Positions 13,001 through 23,677 of a DNA stretch of 64,000 nt are shown piece after piece. The stretch covers positions 248,001 through 312,000 of the forward strand of contig JAULSN010000016.1 of assembly GCA_033439765.1 (NCBI GenBank). The letters run 5' to 3'. A program made the position numbers and the translations under genes. Position 1 is the stretch's first letter. Each line of letters starts with the position of its first letter. The DNA is from Lasiosphaeria ovina. Lineage: Eukaryota; Ascomycota; Sordariomycetes; Sordariales; Lasiosphaeriaceae. The notes beneath the pieces were generated by a model. It was not told the origin of the DNA. It searched no databases and saw nothing but the letters and a program-made list of their open reading frames with translations.

Positions 13001-13642
13001 TAAAGGAGCCGAAACCTTCCTCCTCGTGTAACCTCGTCCCGCTGCAAAACAGGGCAACCAGCACACTAGCCATGGTCAGCCCGAAGGAATCCAAATGATA
13101 CCTTGGGCCATTAAAAATCACATTATTGAACGCCCGGAGGGGTTACATCCCGGGACTTAGCGTCTGATTGCCTTCGGATTGGGCTGCCCCTGGCAGATCG
13201 ACCGTCGACGGTTGATGGTTGACGGCAAACGCGACTGCGAATGGGACTTGCCGATGGCAACGACCTACCTACCTAGGCAGGTAGGTGCGGCATGCTGGTA
13301 AAAAAAAACTAATTATCATTGTCCCGGAGCTGAAGGTTTCTCGGTCAGAGTTTAGGAAACTAACGCGAGTGCACCTGCCTCTCCGCTGCCAAAGCTGTTG
13401 AGTTCCGCGAGCCTTGGTTCAGGACGGACGGCGACTGTTTCGAAGCAAATGGATACGGTTGCATTTTCCCCTTGAGCCGATCTGCGAGTCGGACATTATT
13501 AAAATTACACGTGGCTGGACAGCAACCAGCAACCGGCCGGCCAGCCAACACCTTGACATGAAACCCCTTTGACGTCTTAACAAGTACCTGGGCAATTCCC
13601 GTCCTTGCGTCTCCCCCCCCCTTTCCTCCCGTGTCTCTCCTC

Positions 13643-14116
13643 TCAAACACATCCGACGTCCCTACCGCGGCGCTCCAGCTCGCGGTAGCAGTCAGAAATA
13701 AGACAGAGGAAAGCGGCGTCGTCCAGGCGGGCCAGGGGGCCCCTAGCTCTGTTGCGGGGGGGAGGCAGTTCGTCGACGGGGACCAGGGCGGCCGTGACGG
13801 CGGCGGGGCCGTACGCATCGGCCTTGTTCCTGCGCACGAGCTCGTCGTAGGCGTCGGCGCAGAGGTTCTTGAGCTGCTCGCGCGAGAGAGCCCTCATCTG
13901 CCCGGGCCAGCTGGCACCAGGCTGCAGCGGCACGTCGGCGTCGTCGACGGTCCATGCGATCTCGGTTTCCGAGCCGATGAGCCCTAATACCACGTCGCCA
14001 CTGGACCCAGCGCCGGGGGAGGGGGTAGTAGTCGACTTGACCATGCGCACGACCTCCTCGGCGGCGTCGAGAAGGCCGGCGAGCGCCTGTCTAAATTCTA
14101 GCGGCACTAGCAGCAT
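13643..14116 (-). CDS. Small SHD/GIT-repeat (Spa2-like) protein
   Basis: A 157-residue protein. Two segments match the paired Spa2-homology/GIT repeat: MRALSREQLKNLCADAYDEL at about 74-93 and RNRARGPLARLDDAAFLCLI plus SDCYRELERR at about 121-150. In Spa2 and GIT proteins this repeat binds polarity and MAPK-pathway partners; full Spa2 is far longer, with coiled coils missing here. Residues 1-25 form a short amphipathic helix. I chose the start at 14116 (MLLVPLEFRQ) because the upstream in-frame ATG at 14269 would add 51 low-quality residues, including a Thr run from a microsatellite-like stretch. The C-terminus is abrupt (GRDVGCV), and a GTAGGG donor within the last codons means a further exon cannot be excluded. 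The family assignment rests on motif recognition. Confidence 0.68.
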   Translation of the reverse strand: MLLVPLEFRQALAGLLDAAEEVVRMVKSTTTPSPGAGSSGDVVLGLIGSETEIAWTVDDADVPLQPGASWPGQMRALSREQLKNLCADAYDELVRRNKADAYGPAAVTAALVPVDELPPPRNRARGPLARLDDAAFLCLISDCYRELERRGRDVGCV

Positions 14117-15287
14117 TGCGACGGTGGTGGTGGTGGTGATATGGGGGCGATGGAATCGAGCCGTGACACAGAGAAAGTGGGAAGCGGGGTTTGACCCGAT
14201 TGCCTGGTTGTCAACGGTCTTTTGATCGTCGTTGTAATCCATTCCCCGTCCCAACTTGATGGGGTCCAAAGACCCCAGCCCCTACTTCAGCGCAGGGGGG
14301 AAAGTCTATCGAGGCAGGAAGCTCAAGTTTAATTGCGGATGGCAAGGATGCAAAATGTGCTTTAAACATTTCGAGGATTTGCAACGTCATAAAAGAATAC
14401 AGGCTCACGGTAACTAGCAGGCTAATGCCGAAAAAAGCGACTTGCTTTCTCTTTATTTTTTAAGAAAAAAAGAAATATGAGAAAATAGAAGCATTAGGGT
14501 GGCCCAAGGATTATCCTTCCACAATCTCTTCCTCGTGGTCGTTGCCTTGGCATCATAAAGGTGCTTGAGTTAAATAGGCCGAGCTTTCAGGTTATGAACT
14601 CTGATATTCCCTCCATACTTTAATCACGCCTCACATTGCCGAGGTGCTGGTCATTTTTGGAGGCCAGACTTTCGCCCGTGATTTCCCGTCGCTTTGTATG
14701 TACGATTACACCTTCCTAATGTCGATTCGAATCTGATTGATAGCCCTTGATGCAAGGCATGTTCCAATGAACCTCGACCTCATTGCGCACGGCACTAATT
14801 ATTTACCTAGGTACTTCGTGTCAACCCCCAAGACCTCGGATAGGAACAACAACAACTGCACCGCAAGCCTTGAAAGGTGGTAATAGTCATTTTGCTAAGT
14901 CTACCACTGCCTTTTAAAATAGCCCAATTCCACTGGGGAACGCTGTTGTCTAGAGAATATTGTGGTTTAAACGGTTCCGCCTTGGGGCTCCGTTGAGCGG
15001 TTATATCGACTGGACTGGTTGTGGCGCAAACAGAAGGAAAGATTCCGTGATGACACATGTTGAGCGCAAAAGACTCAACGAAGCCGAGGTACTCGTAATT
15101 AGCTCGGAGGCGACCAGCGCAAAAGTATAAACAGTGGTCTGAAGCTTCGATATAGAATTCGGGCGCTTAACACCAAAAAGTATACATGGACAAGGGACAG
15201 AGATAAATAGGTGCTCATCACCCGCTGCTAGAGCCCTACTGCTGCCAGGATCTGGTTCTGGTTGCTACACAGCCGACAGTCGCAGCT
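14117..15287. other. Intergenic, no gene seen
   Basis: A divergent promoter region between the SHD protein (minus strand) and the next plus-strand gene. It is relatively AT-rich around 14400-14820. No open frame has coding character. Confidence 0.6.
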
Positions 15288-16364
15288 ATGTGGGACGAAA
15301 AGAGCGGCCATTCCGGGCATGACCACACGTGCGACCACCCTCCTCCATATGAGTCGGTCCTCCAAGATGGAAAGCCCCCCCAGCTAAACCCCGAAAAGAG
15401 TGGCCAGGCTGTCAACGGCCACAGCGGTGCCATACACACACACTCAACATGGTGTACGGTGAAGCAGAGATGGAGAAAACTGTGGCGCAAGGTGTCTGGC
15501 CCGCGCCCGCGACCTCGCCCGCACCAGCCCGTCCGTCCTGATACCGTCCCCAAGCCTGAGGCTTCGCAACAAACCAAAGTCGACAAGGCCATCCGGACAA
15601 AACCCACATGGCTCGGGTATAAGAGCCTGACCGACCCCCTTCCCAAGGGCCCGGTCAAGACGAAGCTTGTTCAGCCGCGCTACGAATACCAAATCGAGAG
15701 CTATCACCTGCCTGTCGAAAATCAGTCTGACAATACGTACAAGGCCGCCCCGTGGAGCATCAGTTTTCTCCTAGGCTCCCACAAACTGGAGACTTTGCTG
15801 CCTGGCGACATTACCTGGCGCGAGAACCTCAAGTACTGCTACGAAGACCGCCTGCTGCTGCGGCGCCACCCCCACGACAACAGCCACAGGAACGTCTACA
15901 TGCGACAACTCGATCTCACACGTGTTGCTGCTCTCAGGAGCGACAGCTGGACCGTGAGTATTTGTGTGTACTATCACGGGAACAACGTCGAGTGGCTCAC
16001 GAGCCTTTCCCATGTCGAGATCGCGGCACTTGTCAATACAGACACGGCTGTGCGGTAGGTTGCCAGCAAGAGCGCGCCTATCTCCCAACTTCCCAAGTTA
16101 TTAGTTGCGCACAGCGCTGACACTCTAAGCAGATGCCTCGGCGAAATGAAGGTTTCAGAGGACCCCCTTCAGGACAGAGCGTATTTCCACTACAAGTACC
16201 TCAAGAAGTGGCGGTTTGGATGCAAGAAAAGGGGCCCCGGCGCTGCTGGCCGCAACCGTTCAACTTCCAGTGGTATCGACAAGTTTCTGGACGTCGATAA
16301 GCCGGAATTCCGACAGCTCATGGAGAAGCACTTTGAGAAGCTCATCCAGATCCCCTTAGCTTAA
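15288..16364 (+). CDS. Hypothetical protein with N-terminal PPPY motif (two exons)
   Basis: Exons 15288-16054 and 16133-16364 are joined across a 78-nt intron (GTAGGT...TAAGCAG with a CGCTGAC branch-site-like element), giving 332 residues. I do not recognise the family. Visible features: PPPY at residues 18-21, a PPxY-type motif that binds WW domains such as those of Rsp5/Nedd4 ligases; a basic Pro/Arg-rich stretch near 70-85 (RPRPRPHQPVRP); a central globular region from about 135 (YEYQIESYHL, WSISFLLGSHKLETLLPG) to 255; and a basic then acidic C-terminal region encoded mostly by exon 2 (YFHYKYLKKWRFGCKKRG, FRQLMEKHFEKLIQIP). The splice is well supported because both sides keep good codon use and the frame is preserved. 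No signal peptide or membrane segment is seen. Confidence 0.75.
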
Positions 16365-17449
16365 GCTTTAGGGATAGAGGGATGAGAAGCAGGAGCGAGT
16401 CTTTGTGCCACTAGTGGCCGCACCTGTACTTCTGCTTCATACCCCTATTGAAATTGTTGGGAAGTGCGCTGTATAAACAAAACACGGTTTCCCGGACTAC
16501 GTAACAAGCCAACATGGTTTCGTTGTCGTCTAGAATCAGTTAGATGTCTCTAGTGTCGTGATCACAATCAACTCTCTCTTTGATGACCGCCGCGGTGTTC
16601 TTTCTTGTCATCGTATATCTCCGGTCTCTCAAACAGCTTGTTGGCTACTTAGAGCACACGAACTGCTTTCGCGTTTGTGTCAGCTTCTAGAAACAAATCC
16701 ATTGTTTGACAAGGACATGGTATTTGTGTTCCAGCTTTTGTTCATTTCATATGGGTTTGATGCTTGCAAACGCACAAACTTGGTATGGGTCGGCCTCTGC
16801 AATTGTCGGCTGAGCAATTATGGCTTTGTTTGCCCAAACAAACCACCAGAATCCCAAACCACACCATTCGGCCGCTTTTCGAAGGCGTATTCGAGCTGCA
16901 TGAAGATGAAGCGATTCCCAAGGCTAGTTCGCAGGTATTAGGCGGCTGCTGGTGGGCCGTGCAAAGGAGAACGTCGTAAGTTCATTCTGGAGTGTGAAGA
17001 CGGGGAGGTTTACGGAGGTAGTGGCACTGGAAATGCTCGACACAAAGGGAACAATCCATCGTTAAGATTTGGCTTTGTTATAGACCACTACGAGGTTCAT
17101 CTCATTACTTGCCCCTTGTTACTTATTATTTTACTTTTGCAACCGAGGTCGACGGATGGATGGAGGGAGGGAGGGGTAGCAACTGCGATGTGTGGCCACA
17201 ATGGGAACCGGCCGCCGTATTCCTACCGCGTACAGCCAGGTTGCAAGAACAATAACCAGGAAAAACCAAAACGGCTGTTCATCAATTACCATTTGTTCCC
17301 TTCTATCCAACTTTGCATTTTCTGGTTCTTTCGTTGTTCTTACTATCTATAAAAAACTTCTCTTCCGCACGGATATATTCTCCTATCTCCACCGTTTCTC
17401 GGACAGGGCTTGTGTTCCAGCGGCCGCCCTTCGACTTCGATACCACAGA
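16365..17449. other. Intergenic, promoter of next gene
   Basis: Overlapping small frames at 16558-16979 have AT-rich, irregular codon use and I do not call them. The right half (17100-17449) is pyrimidine-rich, as expected for the leader of the plus-strand gene at 17450. Confidence 0.5.
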
Positions 17450-18112
17450 ATGAGCTCTGGGTCCACGGATGCAAGCGTGCCTTTGGGCTTACTCTCTGAA
17501 AGAAATCCAGTAGTCTCAGGGGTTGGCCTCGCAAAGGCCTGGAATAGTATGTCCACCAAAAGGACGTTGTTCATCGACGAGACCAGCGAGACCCCTGAAA
17601 AGAGGGCTAACGTCTTGTCAGCAGCTCAAGCGGCGTATATGACACGTCGATCACCCCAAAGTCCAAAAATGGACGACCGGCTTGAGGCCAAGGACACAGA
17701 AACCACCCAAGACATTGGGAATGCGGGTATTGAGGCGCTCTTGGAAGAGATAGAGGCCACACAGCTGCTGTTTCAGCCGCTCGACAACACCGAAGAGGAC
17801 GAGGGACCCGAAGACGAAAACATCGACGAGGCCATCTTCTTGACTCCAGAGGAGAGTCATGAAGCTGTGTCTTCCACCACCACCACCGCCAGATCCCGAA
17901 AAGACCTCAACGATATCGCCAGCATCTTGAACCACAAACAGAGGGTTCTCGACGAGATCTTTCGGTCGCTTTCACCACCCCACACGCCTCAGGACCAAGT
18001 CGTCAACGGTCCCGAGTGGTATACTACAGAGCATAATCCTAATGATGTTTTTGTCACTCCCGAGGAACAGAAAGATCAGTCCCCAGAGGCCTGTCAGCCA
18101 CAAAGTCACTGA
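17450..18112 (+). CDS. Hypothetical acidic protein, probably frameshifted near its 3' end
   Basis: I place the start at the ATG at 17450 (MSSGSTDASVPLGLLSERNP) because the longer in-frame extension to 17192 crosses a pyrimidine-rich leader. The main frame then gives 220 residues, rich in Glu, Asp, Thr and Ser, without a recognised domain; one predicted helix is IEALLEEIEATQLLFQPLDN. The frame stops at 18110-18112, yet a different frame (+2) from about 18037 to a stop at 18283-18285 has clear coding character (many C-ending codons, for example NDLWTKGTDPAVQSPRSMKD). A one-base length change in the T5 run near 18049 would join the two. I could not find a splice pair that joins them without a stop, so a frameshift or sequence error is the likeliest cause. 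Confidence 0.6.
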   Translation: MSSGSTDASVPLGLLSERNPVVSGVGLAKAWNSMSTKRTLFIDETSETPEKRANVLSAAQAAYMTRRSPQSPKMDDRLEAKDTETTQDIGNAGIEALLEEIEATQLLFQPLDNTEEDEGPEDENIDEAIFLTPEESHEAVSSTTTTARSRKDLNDIASILNHKQRVLDEIFRSLSPPHTPQDQVVNGPEWYTTEHNPNDVFVTPEEQKDQSPEACQPQSH

Positions 18113-18285
18113 AATCCACAGTAATCACCCGCCATAGCGACATCCTTGGTGTACCGCTGCCTCTGCGTCCTCGTGCGGCTGCGAATGACCTCTGGACCAA
18201 GGGCACCGACCCAGCCGTGCAGTCTCCGAGGTCTATGAAGGACTTCCCCGAGTACCACAGCCGGCCCAAGCTCGACTTTTTATAG

Positions 18286-18990
18286 TAGCTCAAGAGAGCG
18301 GTGTCGATGCTAGAGAGGGCCCGGTACACGAAATGATTAACCTAGTACCTATGTTAGATCTAATAGGAAAATTACATACGTTTTTTGCCAAACTATTAAT
18401 ACTAATTATCGCTTGTTTCTGCTCCATTATCCTGCTTAATGTCCATATTGATATAATTGCTGAATAAATTAAATCCCAGCGAAATAACCCATGCTTGACA
18501 GGGCGAGTGAAGAATCTAATTAAAGTGCTTAATGTTAGAGAAAAGATGATCTTATTTTGCCACTGTTAATGGATTAATAACAGCTCGTGGGCTTGGGAAC
18601 GGCAGAACTTTGGTTGTCTCGAGTCTAGACTGGTCTGGACCCCTGAGCTCTTATCAACTCCAACCCGACACCTTGCATCATTCAGCCCAATTCCCCAACA
18701 TGATTGGGACACGGGATGGCGCCAAGGTAATCCCACACGCTACGTTCGTTCTCTGCCCGCCGCTGGCCAAACAACAGCCCCTGAACATGCTGCCAAGATA
18801 TACTAAGACCTCAGCCCAACGTGCCAAGCCCACCCCCGATGATTTCTCTCTGGGGTATCCCAGTTCGGTTGGGCCAAGCATGTAATTCGGCACCCATATA
18901 TTTTTCGCGAGTCCCTCGGACCTCACAGTCCTTCGCTCAAACACGCGACTGCTGCCGAGTGCGACCCGAAGGGCGGCCGCCGGCTCCACC
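18286..18990. other. Intergenic, partly AT-rich
   Basis: Positions about 18330-18560 are strongly AT-rich compared with flanks. The remainder is the promoter and leader of the CFEM-like gene. The minus-strand frame at 18054-18329 is the shadow of the displaced coding frame described for the previous gene. Confidence 0.55.
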
Positions 18991-19875
18991 ATGCCACAAC
19001 ACGCTTTTCCCGGCCTCCGGGCGACGTCTCTCACGACCCTCGCCAAGCACCTTCTCATCGTCGGACTCGCCGTCGTGCACCCCACCAAAGGTGTTGTGGC
19101 CGCGGCCGCGGCCGTGACGAGCGGGCCCGAAGCCCCAGTGTCCATGGGCAAGAGCGACGTCTTCTCGAGCGCACGCAAATGTGCCCAGGGCTGCATCATC
19201 TACAGCGGCTGGGCGGCCTGCGGTGTCAACGCTGGATTCAAGGACCTGGGGGTCGCGCTTGACTGCGGATGCTCGCCGACCAACAACTGCTACTGCAGCA
19301 AGGATCTGGCCTCCTCGGCCACCGAGTACATCTCGAGCTGCGTCAGCGCCCACTGCACCGGCGTCGTCGACACCTGGCCTGCCGAGGTGACCAGGATGCT
19401 GGGCATCTATGACGGCTACTGCGCCACGGCAAACGCCGCCGCTGCCACCACGTCGACGCCTGCCATCACCAGCAGCTCTGGTACCACCGCCGCGACCCAA
19501 TCCAGCCCGGGGAAGGGCACCACGGCTCTACAGACCTCACCGGCCGGATCATCAGCGAACCCGACACAGGCGGCGGGCGGGGCCGAGTCGGAAAAGAAGG
19601 GCCTCAGCCAGTCCGACATTATCGCCCTGGCGGCGAGTTTGGGCGTGGGCGTGCCGAGCCTGCTCATCGCCGCCGCGACGCTGTGGGTGCAGCTGCGGAA
19701 GAAGAAGAAGACCGCCGGCCAGGCCGACAAAGACTCGTCCACGGAGACAAACATACCCCTCAAAGACAATGTGCTGCTGCAGTCTCAGCAGCAGCCCCCA
19801 CCATACGTCGGCGAGATGGCCGCCGAGCCCGATGAGGATTACTACAGAGATAACGCATATAGACGGGGTTTCTAG
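18991..19875 (+). CDS. CFEM-like Cys-rich single-pass membrane protein with PPPY tail
   Basis: A 294-residue, single-exon membrane protein. An N-terminal hydrophobic segment at about 17-40 should act as signal sequence. Ten cysteines follow at 64, 68, 77, 92, 94, 100, 102, 117, 122 and 144, in a pattern close to the fungal CFEM domain (KCAQGC, then DCGCSPTNNCYC, then CVSAHC), although spacing is not a perfect CFEM match. A Ser/Thr/Ala-rich stalk spans about 146-200, a transmembrane helix about 209-234 (IIALAASLGVGVPSLLIAAA), then a basic stop-transfer (RKKKK) and a roughly 55-residue cytoplasmic tail with PPPY at 269-272 and an acidic DEDYY patch. CFEM proteins act in surface sensing, haem uptake or wall functions. 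The PPPY motif suggests Rsp5-dependent endocytosis; both functional statements are inference. Confidence 0.8.
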   Translation: MPQHAFPGLRATSLTTLAKHLLIVGLAVVHPTKGVVAAAAAVTSGPEAPVSMGKSDVFSSARKCAQGCIIYSGWAACGVNAGFKDLGVALDCGCSPTNNCYCSKDLASSATEYISSCVSAHCTGVVDTWPAEVTRMLGIYDGYCATANAAAATTSTPAITSSSGTTAATQSSPGKGTTALQTSPAGSSANPTQAAGGAESEKKGLSQSDIIALAASLGVGVPSLLIAAATLWVQLRKKKKTAGQADKDSSTETNIPLKDNVLLQSQQQPPPYVGEMAAEPDEDYYRDNAYRRGF

Positions 19876-21240
19876 GTAGTCAACGGCTGTCTTGGTTTTA
19901 TGTTTGCTGTTTGATTTTGGGGAGGTTGTGGGCAAAAGGGGGGGCGGGAGCTTGGTTTTGGGTGGTTGAGACAGTAAATAAACACCAACCAGATATGGCG
20001 CACTCGGGTCCAGGGGTTGGAAGTATTTAGGACAGAAAAAACACTTGTCTAGTCCCAGTAACACAACTTACATCTCGTTGTCTCTTTGTATGGTGTTTTT
20101 TACTGGGGGTTTTCTTGCTGTTGGAATTTGAACGAAAAGAGGTCGCATCAGATTCGGCGAGAGACTTCTTGTGGTTATTATTATTATTAATCTTACACCG
20201 TAGAGCGGTAGCCTCTACCCTAAAGGGTATGCGGTCTCTCTACTAAGTTCAATCCGCTGGCGCGGGCTCTAATATACAGTAAGGAGGGCGCGCCCGCGCG
20301 TTCCTCCTTCCAATATTCATCCCGTTATTCTTCGATCCAACTTACGGTCTCTTCTACCCGCCTCGGTGACAGCCATTAAGCCACATGAAAGTTAGTTGGG
20401 CCGCCCCGGCTGCCTGCCGCTGCCCCAGTCGCCCCAGGCGTTGCCGGGCGACTTAGCGCCCTACCCCTTTCTTTAGTAGGTGCTTCTCCTATCTCGTTCT
20501 CGCACCCCGTGCTCCCGCGCCTTCCCTGCGCCACTCCTTCCTTCGTGACCTGCCCTCTCCCTCCGTTATTCTTGGGTACTTCTGGATTTCCTGACTTCTT
20601 GTGGTAATCAAGAAAACCTGGCTGATGTCCCAGGCCCTAATGGCGACGACGGTGACTCCTTCCATTCCACCGAATTTTGACTGGGCTTGCGTTGCGGTCG
20701 GCCGCAGCCCCCGTCGCTCGTTGCCGGTGACCCGGGGCGGGTATGTCGGCCGCTCCACTATAAGTCCGAGGTGGTCCATGGACTTCTGGTGATGCTCGTG
20801 CTCTGAAACACTCGTTTGCCGCTGGGTCTGTCAAGTCCGGGGAGGCTTAGACCCGAACCAACAAGAAAATCCCACGCTTGACCAAACCTGGTGCTACGAA
20901 ACCGGTTCCGCTCTAGGAACAAAGACGTTGAATCGACGTTTCGGTGTTTGTGATGTTTCGTCACGAAGTGAATCAAGGCCACATCCTCGCTTTTGTGCAT
21001 GTCACCCCCGGGTCCCTGGATGAAATCAATTAATTGTGCCGCATACACCGAGCTGCCCCGAAACGCAGCCTTGCGTGGCCCGTTTTAGATGCCTGGTCGG
21101 ATTATTGTTTCTCTCAACTATGTAACCAAGGTAGCCAGCCAACCTTTGTTCAGAGTTTGGCGGGTGGACTCAAAGGGAAGAACTCCATTCACTCCTAAAG
21201 CATACCCATTCCCTGATTGGTTTTCAGCAACCCCGTGACC
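19876..21240. other. Intergenic, no gene seen
   Basis: Begins with the likely 3' UTR of the CFEM-like gene. Small frames around 20489-20834 overlap on both strands without domain content. Confidence 0.55.
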
Positions 21241-22501
21241 ATGAGCGGGTCAAACTCTGTCCAGGATCTTCTGGACAAAGTCTTCAGCACCTACCACGAG
21301 GCTCGGGATGCATTCAATGTATCGTTTTCAAAGGAAAGAGAAGCTGCAAAAAAGGCAACGGCTGCCGCCGAAGAAAAGCTCAAAGTGGCTAGCCAACAGT
21401 ATGAAACAGCGACGGGTACGCCTCAAAAGGCGTTCTAAAGAGCCGACAGGAACGAAGAAAACCTGTCTGGTGACCTGAGAAGAATATAGAAGTTAAAAAG
21501 GGTCTGTCCTCTGACAGCGACGTCAAGCTCTACAATCAAACAAAGAAAGACAAGGACGCGGCAGCCAAAACCTAGGTAGAAGACCAAGAAAGCTCTCGAC
21601 GAAGCCGAGGCTGAGCATAAGCCAGAGCTCGAAACCGCACAAAAGTCTGTCGCCTTGGCTCAAGAGAAGGAAAGAAAACTTATTGACCAGGCGTTCCTTC
21701 AAAATCTCCACTAGTGGTATGGGTATGAATTCTCACCCGAGGCAAAACAACATTCAATTTGGCAGAAGCAGCTCTGTGGAATGGATGTGGAGAGCATGGT
21801 ACTTGTGGGCAGAAAGATAAGCGACGAGTGTGGAAAGCCGGAAGAAGCTCTAACAAATCCCTGGGCCCTCTTGCTTATACTGAAGAGCGCGTGGACGGGC
21901 CCGGGAGAGAAACAAGGCGAGGACGGAGAAAGCGTAGTGATACAGCTGGAGGAGGTGTTGGATGACTCGAATGCTCGGTGCTGCTTCACTAGCAATAGCA
22001 ACGTGGCGCATGAGGGGCTTATGGCGCGATTCAGATTCTCGCGGCTAGGAGAGGGACTCCGGTTTGAAGAGCAAAAGTTCACGCAGAGAGTGGACATCGA
22101 GCCGTCCTCGCAACGGCCGATTTAGGGCCGTACAGACCCTCCAGACTCTATTATATGTTGGAGTCCAAACGGCTTGGAACCCAGCAGTGGATCCTGGATA
22201 CTGTTCGGATCCTGGCTGATGAGACCAAAAGGATACGTGCGGAAGGCTCAACAAAAAGTCTCTTGTTACACGAAAATCTGCCGAAAAGATATTGGAGGTC
22301 GAGGAAGCTCTCAAATATGTCCAAACGCTGTGGTTGACTGGTAGCGATTGGAAGGCTTTGGAGACCGGGAGAGGTGTTGATGCATCTGCGTTGGGGAACC
22401 TGAAACGAAGGAAACGAATAAATGACGAGAGAAAGGTGCTTATTGGAATTAAATCGGGGGAGTATTTTAATCCTCGGACGTTATCAGTGTGTGAGAAGTG
22501 A
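21241..22501 (+). pseudogene. Decayed gene with coiled-coil N-terminus
   Basis: A first exon at 21241-21415 (MSGSNSVQDLLDKVFSTYHE, then a Lys/Glu/Ala-rich heptad region) is followed by a plausible 74-nt intron (21416-21489, GTACGC...ATATAG). The frame then reads on to a TAG at 21573-21575, changes by one base, and continues as a clear coiled coil (KKALDEAEAEHKPELETAQK) to a second TAG at 21712-21714. Beyond that stop the same frame stays open for 136 codons to a third stop at 22123-22125, and coding-like frames resume, shifted, at 22155 and again near 22290 up to 22501. At least two internal stops and about three frame changes with conserved coding character between them mark a pseudogene. 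Two stops could come from CAG-to-TAG changes. I do not know the parent family. A heavily spliced live gene is possible but I found no splice pairs that remove the stops. Confidence 0.5.
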
Positions 22502-23677
22502 TGGGTATAAGCCATTTCACTTTAGTAATAGATCTAACTACCTACGTAGGTACCTATGGAAGTCGGGAACTAAGTTCGTATGCTTTTCTAGTGCGTGCTT
22601 GGATGCAATTAACCCATACTCCCCCCAAGACTTGGATAGAACCCCTTCCGTCGTGTAAGATCATGAGTTGGCCACGGGCGAATCGGACTGGTTCGAGAAA
22701 CTTCAAGCAGGTATTGCACGTGAAATCTCCCAGCCTCCAGCTGCTCTGAGAAAATACGGGATACTTCTCGGTGTGTAATTAATCATGCAAGTTCCAGATC
22801 ACGAGAGTCTGTTCGCTGCATGGAATCAAAGATCCCGATTTATCTGACAGATCGCATTCCAAATATAATCACATACCTAGGGCGACAGAGAGCCTATGGC
22901 AATCTCTCTCCGGGCTGCCCAAGTCGTGCACCCCGGCGCCAATGTTTTCTGCCTTATCATATGCGGGAGTGGACGGCCTCACAGCCTGGTGCTACGGGTT
23001 GGCAAATAGGCCGCAGCGCAGGGCTGCTCGCGGACAATGCACCTGAGCCAACCACCTCGCCTTTGTATTTTCCAGAGCCGACCGACCCCGCGGCGACACG
23101 CGTTGCGAGGCGTTTGCGCCCAATCTCGCTGGTTGGGTTTCACTTTTCGTGGCGATTGTGATATGTCACTACGTCGCCACCGACCCCTCACAAAACGAGC
23201 GATCTCAGTGATGGGTTTTGGCTTTCAGAGACTTGAGTTGACCCTGGCTACACCACCATGGCCAGGTGGCTGCATGCGTGCATTTCCAAACACAATATGC
23301 AATTTTATGGTGTGACAGCCGGGTTGTGGCTGGGCGGCAGGCGGCTTTGCTGGCAGCCTCTCCGCGCTCTACTTTTTACACAGGTGCAAGTTGCGGACCA
23401 GGCTTCACATCGGTTGGCTGCTTGGATGGGCTGGGCCCGCATATGTGCGTGCTTCACAAAGGCAGACAGCGAGGCCGTCAAGGCAACACCAGTGTCCTAC
23501 CGAGGTTTGGCAGCTGCGCAATGCACATAAAGATGTGCAAGAGCCTGGCCATGTTTGACCCCATCTCCATCCTGTTCAAGCCCAGACCGCGACTAGGTGT
23601 TAACTGATATATGCGCACATGCAGAAATACAAAGGAAAAGGACATACGCTCTCCCGACCAAATAAAAGACGGACAAC
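22502..23677. other. Intergenic, no gene seen
   Basis: Contains the palindromic word ACCTACGTAGGT near 22539 and overlapping small frames at 23258-23607 without coding character. The right end is the promoter of the CCCH-DXO gene. Confidence 0.5.

Larger units (their letters stand above)
9810..13642. other. 3.8 kb intergenic region
   Basis: The left end is the promoter and leader of the Clr5/ankyrin gene and contains two simple repeats (9856-9908 and 10043-10080). A 187-codon frame at 10638-11201 has no domain and irregular codon use, so I do not call it. A short palindrome-like stretch of ACCT and AGGT repeats lies near 13264-13288. I see no other gene. Confidence 0.5.
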
